From Clostridiales bacterium (GTDB lineage: Bacteria > Bacillota > Clostridia > Saccharofermentanales > Saccharofermentanaceae), in the NCBI GenBank assembly GCA_017427465.1, contig JAFRST010000054.1:1-64000 (forward strand): 64,000 bases of DNA. The letters are read 5' to 3'. Shown here piece by piece: positions 26,897 through 34,656 of the stretch. How positions within the stretch are numbered: the stretch's first letter is position 1; the number at the start of each line of letters is the position of its first letter. Under the pieces are notes generated by a model, which saw only the letters and a list, made by a program, of their open reading frames with translations, had not been told where the DNA came from and made no database searches. A program made the translations under genes and the position numbers.

Positions 26897-27742
26897 ATGA
26901 AGAAATGTCCCGATTGCGGTATGGTCATTGCCAATCAGGCTATCAGATGCCCTAAGTGTAAGTATACATTCACATCAGCAGACGAGAGTGCAGGCGGCGG
27001 TGATTCTGCTGCAGTTACTCCTCAGGCAGCAGCTGTTTCAGCAGCAGCTACAGGCAAGTCCGATAAGGTTGCCGGCATTATGCCTATGATCGAGGTTAAC
27101 AAGGACAACGTTGACACTCTCTATGAACAGCTCAAGGCAGCTATCGTTAAGAGAAAGACAGAGTTCGATCACTTCATCGACTTCCTCGAGAACAGAACAT
27201 CATGGCTCACATCTCCTGCAGAAGTTAAGGGTTCCCTCGCTTGCGAGAAGGGTCTTCTTATCAGAAGCGTTGCAGTTGCCAAGCAGCTCTTAAGAATCAA
27301 GGATACGATCATGCCTCAGCTCGACGAAGAGTCCGCTATCATCATCGCTCTCTTCCACGAAGTCGGTAAGGTAGGTATCGAGGGCAAGCCTCTCTTCATC
27401 CAGGAAGAGTCAAGCTCTTTGGGCAGCACATCTACTCTGGGTCTTTCTTTCTCCAGCAGATTGTCAGGCGCATCCTCCAACTCAACACCTACTTACACCA
27501 TCAACAACAAGCTCGTTCACATGAACGTAGGTGTAAGATCCCTCTTCCTCGTTTCGCAGTATATGCTGCTCTCTGACGATGAAGCTCAGGCTATCAGCTA
27601 TGGTTCTGACGTTGAGCTCTTAGGCGGCAAGCTCTCACCTTACACACTCCTCCTCTCTACAGCTCTTCAGATGCAGAAGTCGATCTATGAGGATTCTGAT
27701 GTTGTTTCAGGTTACAGCTTCACGGTGATCAACGCTAACTGA
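26897..27742 (+). CDS. zinc-ribbon protein with a degenerate HD-type domain
   Basis: The protein has 281 residues from the ATG at 26897, with ACAGGAGG nine bases upstream. The N-terminus is a zinc ribbon (CPDCGMVIANQAIRCPKC, residues 4-21), followed by an Ala/Ser-rich linker to about 60. From about 75 to 270 the layout follows a family of predicted HD phosphohydrolases. The family's LLHDIGKVG is here ALFHEVGKVG, so the HD metal pair has become HE, and the later conserved histidine segment reads AISYGSD. It is probably not a normal metal-dependent hydrolase. It is a single-gene unit with its own promoter and terminator. Function is unknown; nucleotide binding or a structural role is possible. 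Confidence 0.7.
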   Translation: MKKCPDCGMVIANQAIRCPKCKYTFTSADESAGGGDSAAVTPQAAAVSAAATGKSDKVAGIMPMIEVNKDNVDTLYEQLKAAIVKRKTEFDHFIDFLENRTSWLTSPAEVKGSLACEKGLLIRSVAVAKQLLRIKDTIMPQLDEESAIIIALFHEVGKVGIEGKPLFIQEESSSLGSTSTLGLSFSSRLSGASSNSTPTYTINNKLVHMNVGVRSLFLVSQYMLLSDDEAQAISYGSDVELLGGKLSPYTLLLSTALQMQKSIYEDSDVVSGYSFTVINAN

Positions 27743-27763
27743 TTCGGGTGACAAATTAACAGT

Positions 27764-27799
27764 TAAGAGGTTGTCTTTACGGCAACCTCTTTTATTTTT
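27764..27799 (+). terminator. intrinsic terminator of the zinc-ribbon/HD-like gene
   Basis: AAGAGGTTG (27765-27773) pairs with CAACCTCTT (27783-27791), followed by TTATTTTTC on the plus strand, 22 bp after the stop codon. Confidence 0.9.
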
Positions 27800-27812
27800 C
27801 TGAATTGCAAAA

Positions 27813-27845
27813 GAAAGAAGCTGCCCTGTACAGAGCAGCTTTTTC
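27813..27845 (-). terminator. terminator downstream of the 27877 lipoprotein gene
   Basis: AAGCTGC (27818-27824) pairs with GCAGCTT (27835-27841). T-rich flanks occur on both sides (TTTTTCC on plus, CTTCTTTC on minus), so it may work in both directions. It lies about 36 bp after the minus-strand lipoprotein stop. Confidence 0.65.
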
Positions 27846-27876
27846 CTTGTGTATCTATGCTTTTGGATCGTGCCGT

Positions 27877-29742
27877 TTATGCGGGTTCGATCATGGAAAG
27901 GATAGCTTCGAACGGCTTATCGCCTTCGTTCGCATTATAGAAGCTGTCGAAAACAGACTTGCAGTAGATCCTTACGACAACTTGGTCTTTTGTTAATACA
28001 TCGATGTAATTGGCCTTGTCCGTGTATAACAACTCGACTACTTCTCCCTTGTTAAGGGTCTTATACTCGTTAACCAGACTGCCGTTTCTGATGATCTGAC
28101 CGTTAGAACGTTCCGTAAGCTTTACCTCGCAGGAAGAACTCAGTATGTATTCGTCGGAGCAGGGAGTTAATACACCGTTGCCTGTCAATCTGTAAGCGTT
28201 CTTGATGCTGATGACTCCGTTCATATGATCGTAATCGTAGCAAATGATCGAAGCGGGGGTCCTGACCTCTCCGTCAAAGGCCAAAGCACAAGAGCTTGCT
28301 GATTTGATCGAGTCAGAAGTTACGCTGTAGATATTAAGTAATTTCAAGTCGCCTTCCAGAATGGTCTGTACCAGGATAAATGCTTTGCCTTCAACCTTTG
28401 TGAGGTATGCCTTGTTGATAGTTACATCCTTTGTATCCGTATAATCACACTGTACCGTATAGCTCTTGGAGTTGTATGTGATCCTGAGCTGATGATCGCC
28501 ATAGGGCTCTATATAGAAGCTTCCGAAATTGCCGTCTGCCCATGTCGTTCCGTTCTTGACCGGCGAGAATGCTACGACCTGCTTGTCATTAAGCTTGCTG
28601 ATGTCGTTATTGTATGAGGCACTCGAGGAATCGAAAAGGCTCATAACGGCCTTATATGTCCAGCGGTAGTCATTCTGGTCATAATATGTGCAGCACAGAT
28701 CCGTGAAATCCACCCTGATGATCATATTCTTGGAATTTTTGATATCGATATATTCGACTTCATTTACTGCGACAGGTTCAACGCTCTCGCCTTTTGTGAT
28801 CGTATACTTCTCTGAAGTTACCTTACCGTCCTTTACTACATAACCTGTCATTTCATTCTTTGCCCAGACCGGGATCCATGCGCCGAGTTCACTGTAGTTA
28901 TCGGCAGGAATAGGCATTCCGTTTGAAGATACCTTGTAGTTTCTTTCAAAAGAGATAACGTCTGTCTGGCAGTCTGTGCCGTTATATTCATAGCACCAGA
29001 AAGATTTTGTGTTGTTGAATGAAGGACCTGATATTATGAGGTTTTCAACACCGATGCGCTCGATCGAGTTTTCGGTGACTTCGTATACATTAAGCTCGTT
29101 ATTGTAGCAGCCGCGCACAACTCCGATATAGATATATGTCTTTCCGTTGCTTCTGATAAGCCATGCATCGCTGAAGCCCGTTACAGAAGAAATGTCAGCC
29201 TTGCTGACAGCTCCGTCAGTAACGAATGCGATCTTTGCGCCGTCGGGATAAAGCTTTACCTTGCCGAAGCTTTCATTAAGAGCAAAGCCGTTATCATAAT
29301 CCATTGCATAAACAGTACCGTCAGGGATCTTCGCAAAAGAAGTAGCCTTGCTGCTGTTGTTGTTATTGTTCTGTGCAGGTGTGGGAGTTGCCGTAACTTC
29401 GGATGTCGGGGCAGGTGTTACCGTACCCTGATTGCTCTCTTCTGTGCCTTCAAAGGGAATAACGTTCTGATTATCGATCTCTGTCTCACCGCTTACAGAA
29501 GGCGCTGCAATTACGTCATTAGCCTCATTTCCTGCGCCGCTGTTGTCAGCTCCTTCCGGCATGTCGTAACCGCTAACGATAACGCTTTCGATCGTGATGC
29601 CGTCAGCATTGACCTCTGTCGTACAGCCGGTGGCTGCCATAACGAGAGCTCCTGTCATTACTATTGTTCCGAGCACAGCAGTCTTTTTTCCGGAAGCTCC
29701 TGTAATCGTTCCCTTCTTGATCGGTTTTGTTATGAACTTCAT
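27877..29742 (-). CDS. BlaI-regulon candidate lipoprotein with two copies of a sensor-like domain
   Basis: The protein has 621 residues. The lipobox ends ATGC at Cys40, after a hydrophobic signal segment. A disordered Pro/Thr/Asn linker reaches about 135. Two related domains follow, about 164-350 and 408-600. Copy 1 has KTYIYIGVVRG, YKVSSNGMP, NEMTGYVVKDGKVTSE and a late YID segment; copy 2 has the same order with more changes. The same domain forms the C-terminus of the BlaR1-like receptor (31710-34169), where KEMTGFIVRDGSVTQE is nearly identical. The promoter carries three BlaI-type palindromes. It is anchored outside the membrane; ligand and role are unknown. Confidence 0.75.
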   Translation of the reverse strand: MKFITKPIKKGTITGASGKKTAVLGTIVMTGALVMAATGCTTEVNADGITIESVIVSGYDMPEGADNSGAGNEANDVIAAPSVSGETEIDNQNVIPFEGTEESNQGTVTPAPTSEVTATPTPAQNNNNNSSKATSFAKIPDGTVYAMDYDNGFALNESFGKVKLYPDGAKIAFVTDGAVSKADISSVTGFSDAWLIRSNGKTYIYIGVVRGCYNNELNVYEVTENSIERIGVENLIISGPSFNNTKSFWCYEYNGTDCQTDVISFERNYKVSSNGMPIPADNYSELGAWIPVWAKNEMTGYVVKDGKVTSEKYTITKGESVEPVAVNEVEYIDIKNSKNMIIRVDFTDLCCTYYDQNDYRWTYKAVMSLFDSSSASYNNDISKLNDKQVVAFSPVKNGTTWADGNFGSFYIEPYGDHQLRITYNSKSYTVQCDYTDTKDVTINKAYLTKVEGKAFILVQTILEGDLKLLNIYSVTSDSIKSASSCALAFDGEVRTPASIICYDYDHMNGVISIKNAYRLTGNGVLTPCSDEYILSSSCEVKLTERSNGQIIRNGSLVNEYKTLNKGEVVELLYTDKANYIDVLTKDQVVVRIYCKSVFDSFYNANEGDKPFEAILSMIEPA

Positions 29743-29767
29743 ATTAGTGTCTCCTTTATCTGTGCAT

Positions 29768-29861
29768 TGATTCTACGTTTGTAGAATTCTTTTCACGCGG
29801 TCATTCTACATTTGTAGAAAACGAATGTCAATAGTTTTTTCTACATTTGTAGAATATTTTT
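29768..29861. repeat. duplicated regulatory block, copy 1 (copy 2 at 31200-31293)
   Basis: The 94 bp here and at 31200-31293 differ at two positions only (29790 and 29835). Each block holds three palindromic operators and the promoter. Similarity continues at lower level through the 28-bp leader to the start codons and into the signal-peptide coding region, showing that the two lipoprotein genes share a duplicated 5' end. Confidence 0.92.
29771..29854 (-). promoter_or_regulatory. promoter with three BlaI-type operators upstream of the 27877 lipoprotein gene
   Basis: The minus-strand promoter is TTGACA (complement of 29826-29831), 17 bp, then TAGAAT (complement of 29803-29808). Three 16-bp palindromes TTCTAC-N4-GTAGAA lie at 29771-29786 (after the start site), 29804-29819 (covering the -10) and 29839-29854 (upstream of the -35). 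Centres are 33 and 35 bp apart, about three helix turns, which places dimers roughly on one face. TACA-N2-TGTA is the known core of BlaI/MecI operators. Confidence 0.85.
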
Positions 29862-29916
29862 TGAAAATCTTTTTAATGCCCAGTAAATCAGGCATTTGCG
29901 GTTCATGTTTTCGAGA

Positions 29917-29950
29917 TAAAAAACAAAAGGGACCGGCAATTCCGGTCCCT
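29917..29950 (-). terminator. intrinsic terminator of the 29978 lipoprotein gene
   Basis: On the minus strand AGGGACCGG (complement of 29942-29950) pairs with CCGGTCCCT (complement of 29928-29936), followed by TTTGTTTTTT. It lies 28 bp after the stop and ends the transcript before the next operator block. Confidence 0.9.
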
Positions 29951-29977
29951 CATGTTCCCTTCAAAAGAGTGCTGTTG

Positions 29978-31174
29978 TTATCTGTTTAAGAGAATGTCAT
30001 CGATATCTGTGGATACAAGGCCCAGACCGCCGAGAGCTTCAGCTCTGGCGAAGATCATTTCTTCAAGCTGTGAGTGATCGTAAACCTTGAGGCCATAGTA
30101 ATTTAATACGCTCACGACCTCGTTCGTGCTCTTGAAGTTCTCATCTGTTGTCGTATCTTTGCCGTTGGAATCCCATACGCTGTATGTATAGTAGTTGGGG
30201 TTATCGTCGATATAGAACTGTGTTATCGTCCAGTCAGTATAAGGAACTTCAAGACCGTCTGTATACCAATATATATAGTGATAATCATAGGACGAATCCA
30301 TATAACTGAAGTTGCTGTAATCGACTTCTATGCGGGTCTTCTCGCAGCTGAACAGGGACTTATAGTCACCGTTGCCGTCTACGAAGCCTCTTCTGTAGAA
30401 ATATGCGTGTGAACCGTTTGAGCCCTCACACTGCACCTGTCCCTTGTCGGAGATCGTTACATAACTTCTGTACCAGCTGTCTGTCTCGTAGCAGATATAG
30501 AGCTTGCCGTTAAACTCTTTGATGATGTAATAACGGTTGGCAGCATCACCTATTCTATCGAAAGAGATATTCAGCAGCAATTCGGGAACTCCGTCATTGC
30601 CGCAATCGATATAGCTGTAAGATACGCAGTTATTTCTGTTGACAGCGCCCGTCATCTCATCACCTTCCAGTTTGTCCAAAAGGTCTGACAAAGTCTCATT
30701 ACCGTCATGGTTCTCACCATCCCATCTTCTTCCTGCACCGGCCTTGTTGTTCAGGAAAGACTCATAGAGGGTCTTATCTGATGAAAGCTTATTGGTATTG
30801 TCAGCGGGCTTATTTGAATCGGTGTTTGCGGGCTCCTGATTCTCCGGCGCCTTGGTCGTCACGGGAGTATTAACTGCAGGATCCATATTCGCGTTTCCGA
30901 TATCGGAAGGCTTGGATTCATCAGAATCAGATCCCGGCAGCGTTACGTCAGGAATATTGACATTGCTTCCGTTTACCTGGATATTTGCTCCGTCGAGCAT
31001 TCCGTCAACATCGGATCCGCTGATCTCGAGCTTATCGATCGTAATGCCGTCTGCCTTGATCTCAGCGTTGCATCCTGTTGCCGTAAATGCGATCGCGCCT
31101 GTAAGAAGAGCTGCTGCCACTGAATAAGCCTTAGTGCTTCTTCCTGTAATTGTTTCCTTCTTTATAGTTTTCAT
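29978..31174 (-). CDS. BlaI-regulon candidate lipoprotein with a receptor-shared domain
   Basis: The protein has 398 residues. The lipobox ends ATGC at Cys35, and the signal region resembles that of the 27877 lipoprotein (both continue with a short ADGITI or NADGITI segment). A low-complexity linker runs to about 130. The folded part (about 135-385) carries SYIDCGNDGVPELLL (about 187-201), a pattern seen in many clostridial secreted proteins. A related segment, YSLIYINKDLIPELVV, occurs in the outer part of the BlaR1-like receptor (about 401-416). Leader and promoter duplicate those of the other lipoprotein. I infer the same regulation. Biochemical role is unknown. Confidence 0.72.
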   Translation of the reverse strand: MKTIKKETITGRSTKAYSVAAALLTGAIAFTATGCNAEIKADGITIDKLEISGSDVDGMLDGANIQVNGSNVNIPDVTLPGSDSDESKPSDIGNANMDPAVNTPVTTKAPENQEPANTDSNKPADNTNKLSSDKTLYESFLNNKAGAGRRWDGENHDGNETLSDLLDKLEGDEMTGAVNRNNCVSYSYIDCGNDGVPELLLNISFDRIGDAANRYYIIKEFNGKLYICYETDSWYRSYVTISDKGQVQCEGSNGSHAYFYRRGFVDGNGDYKSLFSCEKTRIEVDYSNFSYMDSSYDYHYIYWYTDGLEVPYTDWTITQFYIDDNPNYYTYSVWDSNGKDTTTDENFKSTNEVVSVLNYYGLKVYDHSQLEEMIFARAEALGGLGLVSTDIDDILLNR

Positions 31175-31202
31175 ATTAAATTCTCCTTTATTTGCGTGCT
31201 GA

Positions 31203-31286
31203 TTCTACGTTTGTAGAATTCCTTTCACGCGGTCATTCTACATTTGTAGAAAACGAATGTCAATAGATTTTTCTACATTTGTAGAA
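31203..31286 (-). promoter_or_regulatory. promoter with three BlaI-type operators upstream of the 29978 lipoprotein gene
   Basis: The promoter is TTGACA (complement of 31258-31263), 17 bp, TAGAAT (complement of 31235-31240). Palindromes TTCTAC-N4-GTAGAA lie at 31203-31218, 31236-31251 and 31271-31286, again 33 and 35 bp apart with the middle one covering the -10. The layout is the same as at 29771-29854. Confidence 0.85.
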
Positions 31287-31293
31287 TATTTTT

Positions 31294-31652
31294 CGAGGGA
31301 AGCGAAAAGGTGACTTCTTGAATCTTGCTTCTGTGCTGTGCCGGAGAAAAGCGCTGAATCAAGAGTGTGGTTGCGGGCATATCGCCTGCCGGCGGATTGC
31401 CTTCACGAAAGCTTCACAAAAACGACCTTTTTCGTGAAGGAAAAATGCAAATGACCACTGATTTGCACAAAAGCTTCACGAAAAACGCTCAAATTGTGAA
31501 GATTTCAGGTAGCGGGGTTTTCTGGCACTGCCCAGTGCGTAAAAAGTGCAGTAAAAATGGCCATTTTACGCGCGGTTTTACGCATTTTTCTTCTAACTAG
31601 TGTGAATCCGTGCCTAAAAGTGCTTCAAAAACGCACGAATTACGCACGCACA
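31294..31652. repeat. gene-free stretch with a chain of short hairpin-forming repeats
   Basis: I see no gene here. The region holds several small dyads one after another: CTTCACAAAAACGA with TTTTTCGTGAAG (about 31410-31440), a TGCAAAT/ATTTGCA pair, GCTTCACGAAAAACG with a later TTGTGAAG, a GCACTGCCCAGTGC palindrome, and GCGTAAAA with TTTTACGC twice. The words CTTCAC and TTTTACGC recur. A 77-codon frame here has no ribosome site and is not supported. Confidence 0.55.
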
Positions 31653-31684
31653 TAAAAAAGGCTGTCTCATCAACTGAAACAGCC
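31653..31684 (-). terminator. intrinsic terminator of the BlaI/BlaR1-like operon
   Basis: On the minus strand GGCTGTTTC pairs (one wobble) with GAGACAGCC, followed by TTTTTTATG. It is 26 bp after the receptor stop. The stem sequence belongs to a family seen at four terminators in this window. Confidence 0.85.
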
Positions 31685-31709
31685 CTCTGCATTTGAATTC
31701 AACCCGGAT

Positions 31710-34169
31710 TTAAGGGTTCTCAAGCAATGTCTTCAAAAGATCTACTACCCAGACAGGATTGCCCGGATCGTAATAATTGTTCCTGTCTACGATAATGTAG
31801 TATCTGATGATCTCATTATCAGCATCCTTGAAATCGATATGGTCCGATTCGTCTATGTAAATTACCTCAACCTTATCACCGGCATAGATAGTCTTTGTTT
31901 CTTGGGTTACTGAACCGTCCCTGACTATGAATCCCGTCATTTCCTTCTTGGCCGTCAAAGCTCCATACCATTCGAGCTTAACTATAGTATCGTCCGTATA
32001 CGGCATTCCGTCGGAACCGACTTTGTAATATCTGCTTGTATGCGGGAAATCATTAGAACGATTCATCTCATAACACAAGATCTTATCAGTTCCGTAGAAG
32101 ATACGCATTGACATGTACTCAGCTGTACCGACATAGCTGACCGAATCATCGGTTACCTTATAGACATTAATATCGTAAATACTATCACGTGATGTTCCGA
32201 CATAAATATATACCTGTCCGCTGTGCTTAAACAGATAAGCATCACAAACATACAGCTCAAGCCTTGCGCTCTTTACCGAAAGATCATAAGCCTTGTCGTT
32301 ATATGTGATCCTGAGCCTGTCGTCTGCAGGTGCCTCGATGATGAATGAACCGTATGTACAATCGAGCTTGGGCTTTCTGAATGTTTCACCGCTGAACTCA
32401 AAAACCGTCTCATCCTGCATCTGGCTTACGGGCATCCACTTAGGAGCAGTTTCCACGGTGGTCTCAGACGTGGACTCGGAAGTCTCAGACTCCGTAGTGG
32501 ATTCCGATGTCGTTGTTGCCACTGTACTGGTCTGACTGCCTGTACCGTTAAGCGTGGATATGACTTCATCAGCGGTCTGTTCGCCGTAGATCGTCTTCAT
32601 TTCGCGCTCATGCATTGCGGCACTTGCTTTATCATAATCCACGATCTCACCGTCGAGGTAATAATTCTTGTATTCATAAGTCAACGTAACTGAAGGCTCA
32701 TTGCCTGCCATCAGATCTGACATCGAATAACCGTAGAACTCTAAGGAGTCTTCGGAATTGACGATCATATGACACAGGAAGTCTCCATAAGGCACATAAC
32801 CGTAAGCTTCTGATCCTATTGCATCGTAAATGCAGCCCTCAAAGACAGGCACTATCTCACCGTTCCTGAAAGTATAAACGCTTACTTCGGAAGCATATTC
32901 GCGTCCGCAGTCGGGATTATCTACTACAAGTTCCGGGATAAGATCTTTATTGATATAGATAAGAGAATAAGACGAGCCCGGATGTTCGTGTTCGAAATTA
33001 TAAATAAATGTACAATAAGCACTGATATAGTCATCGCTCCAGAGGCCCGACTCTTCGGTGGACTCGATCACTGCGGCACTCTCTGTCACCGTGACTTCCG
33101 GTTCGGGATCAGAAACCTTCTCATATGTCTTTCTCTCGTGATCTACTGAAGATGCCGATACAAGAACGGCAAAGATCATGGTAACGACGACGGATGTTAT
33201 CTGGATCGCCCTGGAAGTAACCTTGCTCTTCAAAAGATTGGTCACTCTGAGCTTTGTCTCCATGCCGCCGAATCCCAGGCCGCTGAATGCGGTGCTCTGC
33301 ATGAATGCGCCGCCCTTGTTGTTATCGTCAGCCGCATGTCTTACGAGAGACTTGCAGTATTCCTTCACCATCGCCAGGTTGAAGTTGCTCGTTGTCTCTT
33401 CATCAACGCGCATCTCGATATCTGCACAGAGCATGAAGAAAGCTATCCAGACGAACGGGTTAAACCAGTGGAGGCAAAGGATGATATAGCTTAAGAGCTT
33501 GGTAAGGCCGTCCTTATTCTTGATATGTGTCCACTCGTGGTTAAGTACGTATTCCCTCTCATCGTCATCCATGTTGATAGGGAAGAATATCTTCGGTTTG
33601 ATCACTCCTACGACGAACGGCGAATCGATGTTATTTGCCATATAGTATCTTCCGTCAAAAGAACGGGAGCTCCATCTGGCCTTCGAATAGAACATCGCAT
33701 ATCTGACGGCAGAGAAGATCAGCATCGCTCCTGCCACGCTGAGCCAAACGATAGGGATAATGGTCTTTAAGTATACCTTTGATGCCTTATTCTCCGTCTG
33801 ATCCTGCATGGCTTCTTCTGCCTGACTGTCTGCGGGGGCAGCATTATCAGCACCTGCCGGAGCCGGGCTCTGTGCTGTCTGCCCTACAGATCTGTCGACA
33901 GTGGTCGCTTCTCTTATCCTTGTCTCGGGATCGTATTTTACGGTCTCTGAGACTTCTGTTTTAGAAGTAAATAACTTTCCGATATTAAGCGCGCTCGTAG
34001 GCGAATTAAAATTGAACGGGAGAATAAGCCTCAGCGCAACGACCAGCCAGAAAATGATCAGTACACGCTTGGGGCATTTCTTAAAAACAAGTCTGAAGAG
34101 CAGTACCGCAAGGAACGCGATACTGCCGTAAATGCTCATCTCAAGGATTTTATAAAATAAATCTCCCAT
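31710..34169 (-). CDS. BlaR1/MecR1-type M56 membrane metalloprotease receptor with a novel sensor region
   Basis: The protein has 819 residues. Residues 1-340 are a BlaR1-type membrane protease with hydrophobic segments at about 10-28, 36-52, 134-157, 223-248 and 320-340. The zinc motif is HEWTH (211-215), and a downstream VDEE (255-258) probably completes it. Residues 341-819 should be outside. They contain a segment like the 29978 lipoprotein (about 370-540), a Ser/Thr linker (about 545-575), and one copy of the domain found twice in the 27877 lipoprotein (about 600-800). No SxxK, SxN or KTG set of a penicillin-binding sensor is visible. It starts 10 bp after blaI. I infer that a signal triggers cleavage or inactivation of the BlaI-like repressor. 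Confidence 0.88.
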   Translation of the reverse strand: MGDLFYKILEMSIYGSIAFLAVLLFRLVFKKCPKRVLIIFWLVVALRLILPFNFNSPTSALNIGKLFTSKTEVSETVKYDPETRIREATTVDRSVGQTAQSPAPAGADNAAPADSQAEEAMQDQTENKASKVYLKTIIPIVWLSVAGAMLIFSAVRYAMFYSKARWSSRSFDGRYYMANNIDSPFVVGVIKPKIFFPINMDDDEREYVLNHEWTHIKNKDGLTKLLSYIILCLHWFNPFVWIAFFMLCADIEMRVDEETTSNFNLAMVKEYCKSLVRHAADDNNKGGAFMQSTAFSGLGFGGMETKLRVTNLLKSKVTSRAIQITSVVVTMIFAVLVSASSVDHERKTYEKVSDPEPEVTVTESAAVIESTEESGLWSDDYISAYCTFIYNFEHEHPGSSYSLIYINKDLIPELVVDNPDCGREYASEVSVYTFRNGEIVPVFEGCIYDAIGSEAYGYVPYGDFLCHMIVNSEDSLEFYGYSMSDLMAGNEPSVTLTYEYKNYYLDGEIVDYDKASAAMHEREMKTIYGEQTADEVISTLNGTGSQTSTVATTTSESTTESETSESTSETTVETAPKWMPVSQMQDETVFEFSGETFRKPKLDCTYGSFIIEAPADDRLRITYNDKAYDLSVKSARLELYVCDAYLFKHSGQVYIYVGTSRDSIYDINVYKVTDDSVSYVGTAEYMSMRIFYGTDKILCYEMNRSNDFPHTSRYYKVGSDGMPYTDDTIVKLEWYGALTAKKEMTGFIVRDGSVTQETKTIYAGDKVEVIYIDESDHIDFKDADNEIIRYYIIVDRNNYYDPGNPVWVVDLLKTLLENP

Positions 34170-34178
34170 AAATAACGG

Positions 34179-34550
34179 TTATTCCTCTGTATGTTCCTCG
34201 ATCATGTCGATGAGTTTGGCGGCATCTTCCTTACTCATCTTCTTGCCGCCTCCGAGGAATGCGTTAACGAACATCGGGAGTGAACCTTTGAAGTTCTTCT
34301 CAACGAGTTCTTCACTCTGCTGCTTCTGAAGCTCATCGCGGCCCACCAGAAAAGTAATGGTGGATTTCTCACTCTTGATGAAGCCCTTATCCTGGAGTCT
34401 CTTGAGCATGGTATAAACGGTGGTCTTCTTCCATCCGTGCACCATCTCGCATATGCTTGACAGGTCGCCTGAAGCAACAGGCGCATAATCCCAAATGATC
34501 TCCATTAACTTATATTCGCTGTCACCTATTGAATTCTCTTTCATAGTCAT
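34179..34550 (-). CDS. BlaI/MecI-family transcriptional repressor
   Basis: The protein has 123 residues from the ATG at 34550 (AGGGG four bases upstream; an ATG two codons later is also possible). The frame extends to 34604, but that would start inside the promoter. A winged helix is clear, with the family hallmark GWKKTTVYTMLKRLQDKG; the C-terminal helical dimerisation part ends IDMIEEHTEE. BlaI proteins bind TACA-N2-TGTA operators as dimers and are inactivated through the partner BlaR1 protease. The gene is followed by that partner, and its own promoter has one operator, so it should repress itself and, through the operators at 29771 and 31203, two lipoprotein genes. Confidence 0.93.
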   Translation of the reverse strand: MTMKENSIGDSEYKLMEIIWDYAPVASGDLSSICEMVHGWKKTTVYTMLKRLQDKGFIKSEKSTITFLVGRDELQKQQSEELVEKNFKGSLPMFVNAFLGGGKKMSKEDAAKLIDMIEEHTEE

Positions 34551-34575
34551 TATTCCCCTTTTATAATTTGCCATA

Positions 34576-34604
34576 ATTCTACACGTGTAGAATCCCGATG
34601 TCAA
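34576..34604 (-). promoter_or_regulatory. autoregulated promoter of the BlaI/BlaR1-like operon
   Basis: The -35 is TTGACA (complement of 34599-34604), the spacer is 17 bp, and the -10 is TAGAAT (complement of 34576-34581). A perfect 16-bp palindrome TTCTACACGTGTAGAA (34577-34592) covers the -10 and most of the spacer. It is a single operator, unlike the triple sites at the lipoprotein genes. Confidence 0.88.
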
Positions 34605-34656
34605 CTTTTTTATAAACTTCTTTTGTGATAGCCTAAATCAAGAGGAGGGCACGCGA

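Noticed and set aside
29768..31293. insertion-sequence ends
   Set aside because: The 94-bp duplicates are direct repeats that contain promoters and operators, and the DNA between them is an ordinary lipoprotein gene rather than a transposase.
31367..31600. 77-residue plus-strand frame
   Set aside because: No ribosome site, and it runs through the hairpin chain; composition does not look coding.
31710..34169. beta-lactam resistance receptor
   Set aside because: The receptor architecture is BlaR1-like, but no penicillin-binding motifs and no beta-lactamase or PBP2a gene are in the locus.
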